Source: Sporothrix humicola (Eukaryota; Ascomycota; Sordariomycetes; Ophiostomatales; Ophiostomataceae). From it: a stretch of 64,000 nt of DNA. Within the stretch, counting starts at the first letter, position 1, and every line of letters starts with the position of its first letter. Under the pieces are notes generated by a model, which searched no databases, was not told the DNA's origin, and saw nothing but the letters and a program-made list of their open reading frames with translations. Positions 19,651 to 30,253 of the stretch are shown here, one piece after another. The position numbers and the translations under genes are program-made. The stretch covers positions 38,121-102,120 of the forward strand of contig WNYE01000117.1 in NCBI GenBank assembly GCA_021396245.1, written 5' to 3'.

Positions 19651-21329
19651 TGAAAGTGGACAAGACTGCCAAAAATATACAACAACTCGAGAGAGAGCGA
19701 GTTGTTGCTCGTACTTCTCCACCCCGTGATGCCCCAAGATGATAGAGGATAGAAGATGAAGGATAAGAGATAAGAAGGGGGAAGCGAGATAGGAAACAAA
19801 GAAGGAAAGTTTGCGTGCATGCAAGTGTTTCCATTGTGCCTCGTCTCGTGTTATTTCTTAGGCGCTTCTTGTACGTCATATGTTTCTGACATCAGTCTCA
19901 TGTAGGGAGTCGGAGAGGAGGAGAGTCGTGCCAAGGAGGGACTCTGACTGTAACAGGCATCCAAGGCGAAGGTGACTAGACAGGAGAAGCGACAAGGTCA
20001 GTAGGCTGCACTGTAAACGTGAAAGTCGCGGAAGGAAAGTGGACAGGGGCTGGAAAACTTACATGACCGCCTTGCCCATCACTCGCTGGATTATCAAGGG
20101 CCTGGTAGGGCTTATCAGTGTGCGGTATGAAATATGTGTGGACGCAGTGGTGTTTGTTGTGGCGTATTGCACAGAAGACGGACAAGGGTCGACGGTGGTG
20201 GGGTTCGTCATTTCGCTGGTCTTGGGACATGGGCCTGTGAGTCGAGTATTGACCGTAGACCGGAGATGGAAGAAGTGTAAAAGTGTCGTGAGAGGGCACG
20301 GCTGGTCGTGGACTATTCGTGAGATATCGTTGTGTGGCCGCTGTCGATCAAAAGTATCGGATCGGGTTCTGTCGCCAGGCCCATCGTGTCGGCGATGGCT
20401 TGTGGCCGCGACATGACGGTTGGCGCGACATAATAGGTCGGTGGGGAAAGGTTTTGTGGGCAGTCAATACCGCCTGGTAATGTAGGAGAGCTGAAGTTGT
20501 TTGATGTGCGCGAAAAGGGAGGAAGAAAACTGTGACAATGTCGTGATGTCTGGGAAGGGAAGGAAAAGTAGAAAAAAAGTAGAGCCCAAACGAGACCCCC
20601 ACCTCAGTCGACCTGGTTCCTGGTTGCTCGAACGGGCGCTAATGCAAGGGCCCGCTGGCCGTCAGTGCCAATGCCAGTGCCAGTGCTCAATGACGCACGT
20701 CACATTTGTCTTGTGCTTACACGACCTTTGCGAAACAGATTTTTGCACAGCATCAACGACCGACTGCTTTCTGACAATATTTCGTTCACCGCTATCGTGC
20801 CTTCCTAAAGCAGCAATATCAAGTACGTGAACGGTGTGCTGTGTGCTGTGTGCGCTCCCAAGTGGCAGCTATGCCCTAGTGCGCTAGAGTGAGCCCCAGC
20901 CTGTGGATTTAGTGGTCTGGCGGCTCTGTTGATGATCTCCCGCATCGTGGACAAGCGATGCATGCAGCATTGAGCCTCATGTCTTTGATTGGTGATATGG
21001 AGGTCGTTTCTTTCGAGGGGGGTAGTTGAAAATTTCACACGCTGGAAGAATTGGCTAGATTTCGACGCACTGGATGGTTTCAGGCTCAGAGATAAAGGCA
21101 GTCGAAGTTCACAAGGAGCCGTTGCCGGCTGCCCTCAGTCGCCTAAGTACACCATAGCTGTGCACTTTCCCGTTTGTATGTGTGAAAAATACAAACCGTG
21201 CAGGTTGCCAGGAATACAGGCCGTAGATTTTAATTTGATGCTGACTTGATCTTGATTTTTGCATCTTGCATCCCCAGCCAGCAGCCACGACATCAACGAC
21301 GACCAGCACAGCACGCCGCACCACCATCG

Positions 21330-21910
21330 CGCCCGCTCCTGCTGCCTCCGCCCCTTTCCTCTTCTTTCCTCTTCTCTGTCCTTATCTTCTTCCTGGTCTC
21401 GCCATCTGGCAGACCCTGGGTTTTTGCCCCCCGCCTCCTCTCGATCCTTTCGACCTCACTCCTCTCTCGATATTCCTCCCCTCTCGATCCCCCATCACCC
21501 CGTGGCGTCTACCCGGGACCGATTTCTACCTTATCTCCTCTCATAGTAAGATGCTTTTGGACCATTTCTCTCACTATAACACTTGTACCAAAACATGCTA
21601 ACATTCAATCGTCTCTCTCGCTCTCCTCTCCTCTCCGTCCACTTTCTCTCGACCCTCTCTCGACACTGTCGACCTTTTCCCTCTCTCCTTCTCGTATCCC
21701 CTCGCAGCAGTGGCTCGTGGCCGAATTTATAAACTTTCCCCCTCCAAGGACATTGCTTTTGGGTCATTCCGCCCACAAAAGCGCATGTTCCATAACATTC
21801 TGACATCGAACCTTTTCTCTCACTTTTGTCACCAGCTCTCGTCACCTCTCTCTCGTCACCTCTCCCTCATCATCTCTCTCTCCCTATCTCTGTCCGTCTC
21901 CCATCAACCT
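21330..21910 (+). other. Pyrimidine-rich tracts upstream of the helicase gene
   Basis: Long CT-rich runs (for example TCTCTCTCG-type stretches near 21610-21710 and 21835-21905) lead up to the helicase ATG. CT-rich leaders are common just upstream of expressed fungal genes. This one is unusually long. Confidence 0.5.
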
Positions 21911-21921
21911 AGACCGTCAAG

Positions 21922-24582
21922 ATGGGTTTGGTTCGGCTCCCCTGTGCCATCTTCTACCCCGACGAGCAGGTTCTTCTCGCTGGTCACAAGGTCGGACTTC
22001 CACACAAGACGAGCGCCTGCTTGCTCGCTTGCACACCAATGCTTAGCAGGCCCTATCTGCAGCTTTCCATCTTCTTCCCGCGCAAAGAAACAGCGGATGC
22101 AGCCTACTTCAGGGCAAAACACGAGCGAGGCCCGCCAGATATCTCAACAGACTATACAATTTCCGTGAGATTCCCCGTCGGCAGTTTCAAGACGTCTCTC
22201 GAGCCCCTGTCGGACGACCTCTACGGGGCTATCTTCAACATACCAGCCGATGCGAAAAAGATGGGCGTGCTTCGCCTTACTGTCCTTGCGGGTAGCAAGA
22301 CGGAGCCTTTGATTTACAACATTGGCGCTCCCTTTGTTTGGCAGGACAGCGAGCTGTCTGAGATTGTCCAGGGCAAAGGCAGCGGACTGTTTCAAGACTT
22401 TCGGCCGCTACTGGAGGTCTTGCACCAACCCGAGTTTCATTTACTCGTCAGGGACTGCAACAAGAAGCACAGAGCAGATGTTTCTTTTGCCCTGGACCTC
22501 ACTCCTACGTCCAACAGGCCCGGCGAGTACCCATACGGCAACATCCACTCCTGGGACATGGCACGGTATAGGCAGATGCTCCCCCGGAAAGCAAACGAGA
22601 TATCCAAGAAGCTCGGGCCCGGGCCGGTCATCTACCATGCCTCGCCAAACCATGCCATCACAGCCATCACGCAGTCCGTCATCCAGGACGTGTTCTTTGC
22701 GGCCGAGGACGCGGCCGCCATGCGCAACTTGCCAGTACAGGTCCGCTACGTGCGCGTGCATCCCGATCAGAAGCACCCTGGCCATGACCGGCATTTGTAT
22801 GCTGTGCTAAAGGTCCCACACACGGAGACCTACAGCGCCTCCGTCAAGATTCTCTGCACACCAGGCGGCCGTGCTGGCCTTGCTTTTTCCCCTCCCCCAG
22901 CTACAACGTCCGTGGCAACCGACCTTGACGACGCCGACAGAGACACAGATGCATAGGAAGCTATTGTCCAGCAGCCGTCGTCTCTCACTACACTCGACTG
23001 TCTCCGCGGGTCCATGCGCCATGCCGACCTGCTGTTTAAAATCCGCCGCCCGCCAACCGCCAGTCTTTCTGCCGGCGGTGACCGTATTTTGGCTATATTC
23101 GATTCGTTTACTGCTGGCACTGACCGCAGCCATGAGCACTGGGAGACAGCGTACCTTGTCTTCCACTCGGACCTCCGCAGCGCCAAGCATCGTGTCGACG
23201 CCGTCAACCGGCTCTTTGACTACGGCATGTTCGAGGCCGCGCAGGTCCCACGTCAGCGCCAGCCACAAGATGATTTCGGTTCCCAGGACAGCGCAAGTGA
23301 TTTCATGGCCGTCGAGAATAACCCGGCCGTCGCCCACAAGCGCCTCCAGTTGAACGGATTCCTGCGCGACTTCGTCATAGGCCACGGTTACCCAACCGTT
23401 CTCGGCCCTCGCTCCTCTTTGCCCGACATTTCTCTTCAAGCTCCCCGCGTCAACTTCGTCAAGGAAGGCGACCGAGCACTCGTCACGCGCACTATGGCGC
23501 AGATGGACAGCGAAACCCCCCGCCGCTTCGTCGGCTACACCCAAGAGCACGCCATCCTCGGCATGACTGGCATCGTCGGTCCAGTCGGATCCGGCAAAAC
23601 GCACACGCTCGCCCTCGTTTCCCTGCTGATGCTGGCCCATCCCGCCGTCTCGCACATTTTTGTTTCTGCTTCGACCACTGCCGCCGTCCAAGCCATTGCC
23701 GACCGCATTTACGCGCTGGGCAACAAGGTCTGCCAGGGCTTGCCGTCGGGTGTCCCGCAGGTGGTCCGAGGACACGAGATCGGCCTTGAGATCAAGCACT
23801 TTCTGACTATCGTGTGCCCAAAGACGACAGAGACGACGACTCCGGACGACTCCGACGATTACGACGACGACTACGACGACGACTACGACGACGACTACGA
23901 CGACGACTACGACAATGACTGGGCTGATGACTGGGAGGAGCCCCTCTCGCTGTGCCAATGGCTCCTCAAGATCACTGGCGCGCCCGGTTATGCGCTCGCC
24001 AAGGACGACCGGCCGGCCCTGCACAGCATGCGCCGCGACATTCTCACGCTCGCTGAGTTCAACGGCCTCCGCCTCCTCGCCGCTGGACTTACATCACGCC
24101 CCAAGTCCTCGCACATGGCCCAGATCCGCACCTTGCTGCTACAGATCCTCGACATGGCAGACTTTGTCTGCACCACGCCCTCCGACTCTCAGCACAAGGG
24201 ATTGAGGGTGTCCCTCGAGCGTGCCGATGCGGTCGTCTTCGACGACGCCGGTGCTTTGACCATGGCCGACGCCATCATGATCTGGGGCACGCAGTGCCGT
24301 CCTTGTGCCATGGCCGGCGAACAGCTCGGGACACGCTCGGCCGTGGTAGTCAAGGACTATCACCGAAACCGATTAGCTCAGCAGGCTGCTATATCCGTGC
24401 TTGACCATTTTCAAAAGACAAGCAACCCGTGTTTTGTCCTCAAACGACGAACACAAATGCGCCCTCCTGCCAAGGTGGAGAAGGAGAGCAGGCCAGAGAA
24501 TGCTGCACGGCTGTCCGGGGCTGTCGCGCCACCGCTAACGGGATTTGCCGCATGGCTGGAGCAAGTGAAGCGGGTGAATTGA
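21922..24582 (+). pseudogene. UPF1-type superfamily 1 helicase gene, split by one in-frame TAG and truncated
   Basis: Two adjacent frames in the same phase (21922-22956 and 23014-24582) form one continuous coding sequence of about 886 codons, interrupted only by TAG at 22954-22956. The first part (344 residues) has no domain I recognise. The second holds an AAA_11-like helicase domain: Walker A GPVGSGKT, motif Ia (FVSASTTAAVQAIADRI), a motif II position reading VVFDDAGA instead of the usual DEAx, and a degraded QYRM-like RTQMRP near the end. The protein stops there, so the second RecA domain is missing. An acidic repeat lies in the middle. A 60-bp intron at 22912-22971 would remove the TAG in phase, but its GTGGCA donor is weak. 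I favour a decaying gene; a functional shortened ATPase is the alternative. Confidence 0.6.
23857..23912 (+). repeat. 12-bp minisatellite encoding Asp-Asp-Tyr-Asp units
   Basis: About four tandem copies of GACTACGACGAC lie inside the helicase frame and encode DYDD repeats, extended by further acidic residues on both sides. The insertion falls between the ATPase motifs, in a loop position. It looks like repeat slippage. Confidence 0.8.
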
Positions 24583-25581
24583 GAATGGTCTCGACGAGGA
24601 GACCAGGCATGTACGTGGGGGCATGGCACGAGCACTGGTAGTTGATCTTGAATGAATTAAAAATACAGAACTCATATCCAGGACCACATATGTTTGCACA
24701 TCATGGAGTCGTGCTCGTCCACCATTAGTTTTCCATTTCTATGGCCGCGGAAAGTGATGCACTAAATAAACTACAGAACCCATAACCGCGGCGACCGCAC
24801 TCACCTGCATTACAGTAGCCCCCAACGTCGCAGCAGTCTCTCCGCATCGGCGTCGACCGAGGGTTGGGGTAGGTGAAGCAGAGGTGCCGGGCTGTGACGC
24901 TAAAGAGATGCCCGGAAATGCTCCAGGCCACCACCAAAAACTGCACCAAATCTCGGAAAACGCAATTGCACTCCAAGTCATTAGGCCCTTGGCTCGCCAA
25001 CTGGGGAAAAACGTGCACCACGTCGGCCTTTACCGAGAGTGTGCTTTGGAGTTTCTAGTAAATCTGTTATTTACACAGTTAGACAGGTGGTTCATTGAAT
25101 CCGCCCATCTTTTTCTTTCCCACCGCCCCCACACTAGACCGGGAAAGAAACGCGGTCGCGTATTCCGTGATCCGGGGCAATGCGGGCAGAGTGGCACGAG
25201 AATGTGGGAGCAGATGTACTTTATGCGGAGATGGAAAACACTGCAGATATGGGGGAATATGCGTGTTGTACTACTGGGTAAATCTGTCTCCGCACACAAG
25301 CGCGATAAACAAAGGCGAGGGAAAGGAACGGAAGCCTCTAGCAACGGAGAGGGAAAGAAAAGAACGGACGGACGCTGTTCCCGAAAGCTCGCCCAGAGGC
25401 CGTCTAATCCGTATATGTACTTTGCATTGGCTGTGGCTGGTCAAGTCCGTCAATACGTCGTGGTATCTACTCTTCTTGTTTACTTTGGCGATATCTTCTA
25501 CCCTCAACCTTTCCTCATTGATACATTACCCGGTCAATAATACACTTTCCCAGCACACGTACAACAAACATACTACACAAG
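24583..25581. other. Intergenic region, repeat copy B and BVMO promoter
   Basis: No gene is supported. The left half carries the second copy of the dispersed repeat. The right half should be the promoter and leader of the BVMO gene. Confidence 0.6.
24770..25042 (+). repeat. Dispersed repeat, copy B
   Basis: This is the partner of copy A at 19285-19650, in direct orientation 5.1 kb away, starting about 190 bp after the end of the helicase reading frame. It is about 90 bp shorter than copy A because of gaps between conserved blocks. Differences in the best block are C/T and G/A transitions, as expected after repeat-induced point mutation, but too few to prove it. Confidence 0.75.
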
Positions 25582-27207
25582 ATGGTCACCACACCCTTGT
25601 ACGACGCCATCATCGTCGGCGCCGGATTCAGCGGTGTCCGAGCGCTTTACGAGACGGTCAGCCGTGGACTTTCCGTGACCTGCCTCGAAGCCGGCACGGA
25701 TGTCGGTGGTGTCTGGTACTGGAACAAATACCCAGGTGCCAGGACTGATAGTGAAGGGTGGGTGTACAGCATGAACTTCACCCAGGGCATGCAGGATCTC
25801 TGGAAGTACAGTGAGCGCTATCCAGCCCAAGGCGAGGTCCAACAATACATCAGCCGCGTGTCGGACAAATTCGACCTCCGCAAGCACATCCAGTTCAACA
25901 CGCAAGTCGAGTCCTGCCACTACAACGACGCCGACAGCACGTGGACCATCAAGACAGCCGCTGGAAAGTCATTGACCAGCCGCTACTTTATCGCGGCCAC
26001 CGGCCCGCTGTCCATCGCGAAGAAGCTCCCGTTCCCGGGCCTCCAGTCCTTCAAGGGCGACGTCTACCAGACGAGCAGCTGGCCCAAGGACAAGGTGGAT
26101 TTCTCGGGCAAGCGGGTCGCCGTCGTGGGCACGGGTGCCACGGGCGTGCAGATCATCCCCAAGATCGCCGCATCGGCCAAGGAGCTCGTCGTGTTCCAGC
26201 GCACACCCAACTACGTCCTGCCCGGCCGCAACTACGTTATCGACGACGACGATACCGACCGCATCCGTGGAAGCTACAACGACACCTGGAACTTGGCAGC
26301 CAATCATCCCTTTGGGCTTCCTATGATCCCCAGCGGCAAGGTTCTCAAGGACATGAAGGACGAGGCCGAGACCCGCAAGGTTCTGGACAGGCAGTGGGAG
26401 AATGGCGGATTCCATATGCAGTTCGAGACCTTTGACGATATCTTCACCGACCCCGAGTCGAACGCCGTGGTCTCTCAGTACCTCCGTGACAAGATCCATG
26501 CTGTTGTTGAGGACCAGGCCACAGCCGACATTCTCAGCCCCAAGTACCCCTTCCTGTCGAAGCGCCCGCCCTGCGGCCACTTTTACTACGAGACGTTCAA
26601 CAAGCCGAATGTCAAGCTCGTCGACATCTACAGCGACGAGATCGACGTCAACGAGACGGGTGTCAAGACCGTCAAGGCCGGCGGTCAATACGACGTCGAC
26701 ATCGTCGTATTTGCTCTTGGCTTCGACGCAGCAACTGGCGCGCTCTGCGAGATGGACGTACGGGGTACTGGTGGTCAGTCACTCAAGGAAAACTGGGACA
26801 AGAAGGTCACGTCGTTTGCCGGCGCGCTGGTCCCTGGATTCCCCAATATGTTTATGATTTGCGGCCCGCACATCCCCTTTGGCAACATGCCCGTCGTGCT
26901 CGACTCCAAGGTCCAGTGGATCGGCAAGGCCCTCGATCACATGAAGAGCAACAACATCAAGACCATTGACGTCAAGAACGAGGCGGCCGATGCCTTTTTA
27001 GAGGATCTCGATGTTGCCTTCAAGTCGACATTGTTTGCCGAGTCGGCCGAGAAGTCGGGTGCATGGTTCGTCGGCGCCAATATCCCGGGCAAGGCCAAGG
27101 GGCCGCTTTTCTACTTTGGCGGCGTGCAGAACTGGGAGAAGTGGCTGAACAACGAGTCCGATGGCAACTGGTCCAGCATGGTCTTTGACCAACCGGTGGC
27201 CGCATAG
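25582..27207 (+). CDS. Baeyer-Villiger monooxygenase
   Basis: This 541-residue single-exon enzyme uses FAD and NADPH to turn ketones into esters or lactones. The FAD fingerprint is GAGFSG (13-18), followed by GGVWYWNKYPGARTDSE. The second, NADPH-binding fingerprint is VVGTGATGVQII near residue 185. Between them lies the class fingerprint FxGxxxHxxxWP, here FKGDVYQTSSWP at 157-168. The usually invariant histidine is replaced by Gln163, which is uncommon and may affect NADPH positioning or turnover. Length and order match cyclohexanone-monooxygenase-type proteins. It sits in a region with a second BVMO (left edge), ADH, ALDH and several esterases, which together could carry out ring opening of a cyclic ketone. 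The start follows ACAAGATGG. Confidence 0.92.
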   Translation: MVTTPLYDAIIVGAGFSGVRALYETVSRGLSVTCLEAGTDVGGVWYWNKYPGARTDSEGWVYSMNFTQGMQDLWKYSERYPAQGEVQQYISRVSDKFDLRKHIQFNTQVESCHYNDADSTWTIKTAAGKSLTSRYFIAATGPLSIAKKLPFPGLQSFKGDVYQTSSWPKDKVDFSGKRVAVVGTGATGVQIIPKIAASAKELVVFQRTPNYVLPGRNYVIDDDDTDRIRGSYNDTWNLAANHPFGLPMIPSGKVLKDMKDEAETRKVLDRQWENGGFHMQFETFDDIFTDPESNAVVSQYLRDKIHAVVEDQATADILSPKYPFLSKRPPCGHFYYETFNKPNVKLVDIYSDEIDVNETGVKTVKAGGQYDVDIVVFALGFDAATGALCEMDVRGTGGQSLKENWDKKVTSFAGALVPGFPNMFMICGPHIPFGNMPVVLDSKVQWIGKALDHMKSNNIKTIDVKNEAADAFLEDLDVAFKSTLFAESAEKSGAWFVGANIPGKAKGPLFYFGGVQNWEKWLNNESDGNWSSMVFDQPVAA

Positions 27208-27610
27208 ATATTGTGTAGATAGAATTGAAATATATGTTGAGTCTGGCAGGAACCCTTGAACTAAAGCCATGATTTGGAAAATTACTTGCGAATTCGGAAG
27301 GCAGGAGCGGCGGCCCTGAAGACCCCGAGGACCCTGAACGGCCCACCCCGTCATTGACACTTACACATCGTGCCATTGTGACAGCCACAACAATGACAGC
27401 AACTAATTTAGCAATAAAGAGCAACAGAAGACTTAGTAAAAGCAGAATGACATAGCTTCTTCATTTCATGTTGAATTGTGATCCCTTCTTCTAGCATAAT
27501 TATGTGATCCAAGAAAACGCTGTCTTGCTTTCATCCCTTCTTTCGCTGTGCCGACCTGGCGAAAGAAGCAAGGCAACTCCATGGCATCCTGAAAATGTAA
27601 TAGCACTAGA
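27208..27610. other. Convergent 3' region
   Basis: The stretch separates the stops of the BVMO (+) and the first transporter (-). Nothing else is seen. Confidence 0.6.
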
Positions 27611-29367
27611 TTATGAGCGATCCGGGATCTCTGTAGCCTCCTCCGCATGGCTTGCGTCGATCTCGCCCTTCATTTTGCTGTCGGCAGGGTCTCTGTCACC
27701 AGCCATGGCAAAGTCCATTTCCTCCAGGTGCCAGCCACTGGTCTGCAGGTTGTTAGTCAGTAATGTGTGGATGGCAATGAATTCAGAATAGTAGGATGGT
27801 AAACTCACATCAGGCAAGAAGAAGATCATGTAGATTGAGTGCACCACGCCGAGGGCGACAAAGACCAGGTAGTACTTCCAGCCAATCGATGCAGTCGCCG
27901 TCGGCAGCAGGTTCAGCCACAGAATATCTGCCAGAAACAGACCACTGATGGCCATGCCCGACGCTTGGTTGCGGATGTGCGTGGGGAAGATCTCGGTCGC
28001 AAACGTGAACTGGTTGAGGTCGACAAAGGAGTTGTAGCACACGACGTAGATGTAGACCATGGTCGTTGCCGCAGCCGCCCATCCTTTGGTAGGCGTCGTG
28101 TTGTATTTGCCGATCATGCCAGTCAAGACGGTGAACGCGCAAGTGACCGCAACATAGCCAGTGACTGCACTGTTAGTACACAAATTGTGATCAAGACGCC
28201 AACAGGTTGGAACTTACCGAGCGAGCGCCGCCGTCCAAGACGGTCAGCGATAATACCGCCAAACACAGCAATAAGAAGCCCGACAGTATTGTAGACCGCC
28301 GACAGCAACAGAGACGTGGTATCCCCGAGTCCAAGTGACGAGTAAAGCAGGACATTGTACGAGTTGATCACAAGAGGACCAATGTTCTGGCCGCCGATCA
28401 TGACCATGCACGCGAGAATGAGCTTCTTGCGGTTGTCTTTCTTGGTGAACAGACGCCAGGGTCCGTCACGAGCAACAATCTCCTTCTCGGCCTCGGCCTT
28501 CTGGACAATGATCTGCAGCTCCTGGTGAGCAAAAGTGTTGTTCGGATCGCTGGCGTCGCGATGCAGACGGATGAGAATATCCAGGGCCTTTTGGTGGCCG
28601 TCGTGTTGGACGAGGAATCTCGGACTTTCAGGAACATAGAACGTGCCGGCCAGGAGACAAAGACTCCAGAGAACAACAATGGAGAACGGGAACCGCCAGG
28701 CAAATGTCGACCCAGGTGTGAAGTAGGTGCCAAATCTAAGAAAGGAGAGAGAAGTCAGACGGCAGGCTCTAAACAAGAAAAACGTGTGCACCTCGCATAC
28801 CCAATCCAGCCGGCCAAGCAGTAGCCAATGTTGATAAAGATGGCGTGGGCACCCGTGATGAGACCGCGCGAGTGTGGAGGCGACACCTCAGTGAAATAAA
28901 CCGGCATGGCTGCCATTGTATGGCCAGCGGCCAATCCAGCCACGGCACGCGCAACGAGGAACATGGCTGTAGACTGAGAGCCCGCCTGGAGAGCACCGCC
29001 GATGGCGCCAGTCACAGCCGCAATGCGGAAACCCGTGATGCGGCCAAACCGGTCTCCTGCCCACCCGGCGAGATAGCAGCCTATGAAGCCTGTCCCGAAG
29101 AAAATGCCATTGGCGGCGCCGATAATGTCGGAAGTGTGGCTGTATTCCGGCGATGTTGTGTCAGACACAAGGCCGATCGAGGTGTAAAATGTTGGCTGGC
29201 CAATGTTGAAGCCGAAGACGGCGAGCGAGTAGCCCGTGAAGAGCGAGCCGAACGCTGCAAAGCAGACGACCTAGAACACATTCACTTGTCAGAATCCCGG
29301 CGACCAGAGGTGGCATTTGAAAGGGAGGGAGACGTACCGCAATGTTGTACCAACTGTATGTTTCCAT
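27611..29367 (-). CDS. MFS sugar-porter-family transporter (transporter 1)
   Basis: This is a 504-residue plasma-membrane carrier with about 12 membrane helices. Exons on the minus strand are 29338-29367, 28792-29270, 28218-28735, 27809-28164 and 27611-27742; the first codes for only ten residues. Sugar-porter signatures include GDRFGRITGFR after helix 2, a PESPRFLV motif in the central loop, DRLGRRRS in the second half and LPDTSGWHLEEMDFAM at the end. These proteins take up sugars or related hydroxylated compounds by proton symport. The precise solute is not predictable; some members import quinate, glycosides or aromatic acids. It lies next to regulator 2 and shares a candidate operator (29747-29766) in its upstream region. 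Confidence 0.9.
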
Positions 29368-30253
29368 GCTGGAGAATCCTCTGGAGGAAAGATGGCTGCT
29401 AGAAATCTCGTAGTTTAGGTTCTTCACGCCTTCTTTTTCTCGTTGCGTTGACGAAACATGGGAAAATCTAGAGTTGAAGAAACGATGATCCAAAAACTTG
29501 GCTCGCACAATCTTTTAAAGAATTAAATGTCTGACACTGTGATCCATCGGCACGGTACCGTGTAGCTTGTTCTGGACCCCTTTCCCCAGGAACCAAATTT
29601 TCCCATCTTTTTCCTTTTTCTTTTCTTTCTCTGAAGACACAAATTCTGGGGTTCGTACCAGTTGCCAAGCCCTATCCATGTGCTTCACAGCTCACTGCAG
29701 TCTGCATCTTCCAGGCCTTGCAGCTTGCTACCCCAAGAATGTCAGTCGATCGGCGAATGCCGATCGTTTAGCGACTAAACCTCCTGGAAATATTGACCCA
29801 CAGCGCCTGGAGTGGGCCCAATATGCCTAATGGGCCCAACGACCTGCTCCTGCCGCGGACATGGAGAAAGCTGGGGAAACAAAGCGTGCACAGGGGCAAT
29901 AACCGCGGATGATGTGGGGAAGGTGCAGACGGGACAATGAAGGAAATAATAATGTCATGATAAGTGGGTTTGTTTTGTAGTCAGTGGAAAATGGATAGGA
30001 TATCATAACGCGGGATTATGGGGAAATGCCAATTGGCTTAAACCAATACTTGCTTCTGTATTATCACAAATCAAACATGGGCGATAGGAGGCTGGCTGAA
30101 CGGGCTAACTTAAATGTCAATGGATGATTGCAAAGAAATTCCGTTTGGTAGGAAAGAAAAATTAAGAGAAATCCGTCTTGAATCTTGTCATATATGATTG
30201 ATGACTGAATACCACTACATATCTACTGCCAATGCACCGGGTAGCACAACACC
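29368..30253. other. Intergenic region upstream of transporter 1
   Basis: This is the promoter region of transporter 1 and the 3' region of regulator 2. It contains a 20-bp inverted repeat with CGG-N6-CCG spacing, two GGGCCCAA words (about 29814 and 29832) and the AGCGCCTGGAG word near 29800. No gene is seen. Confidence 0.65.
29747..29766. promoter_or_regulatory. CGG-N6-CCG inverted repeat, candidate Zn2Cys6 operator
   Basis: Eight-base arms (CGATCGGC and GCCGATCG) form a perfect inverted repeat around GAAT. The core reads TCGG-N6-CCGA, the spacing recognised by Ppr1/UaY-class zinc-cluster dimers. It lies about 380 bp upstream of the transporter 1 start, next to the gene for regulator 2. The link to a particular regulator is inference. 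Confidence 0.55.

Larger units (their letters stand above)
18293..21921. other. 3.6-kb gene-poor region
   Basis: No gene is supported here on either strand. It holds two perfect palindromes (18824-18839 and 18894-18908), one copy of a dispersed repeat (19285-19650) and long pyrimidine-rich tracts leading to the helicase start (about 21330-21910). Several short open frames exist but lack conserved features and do not join through convincing introns. It is by far the longest gene-free interval in the window. Confidence 0.6.

Noticed and set aside
21246..21803. 185-codon Ser/Leu/Pro-rich frame before the helicase
   Set aside because: It is the translation of CT-rich tracts; low complexity only.
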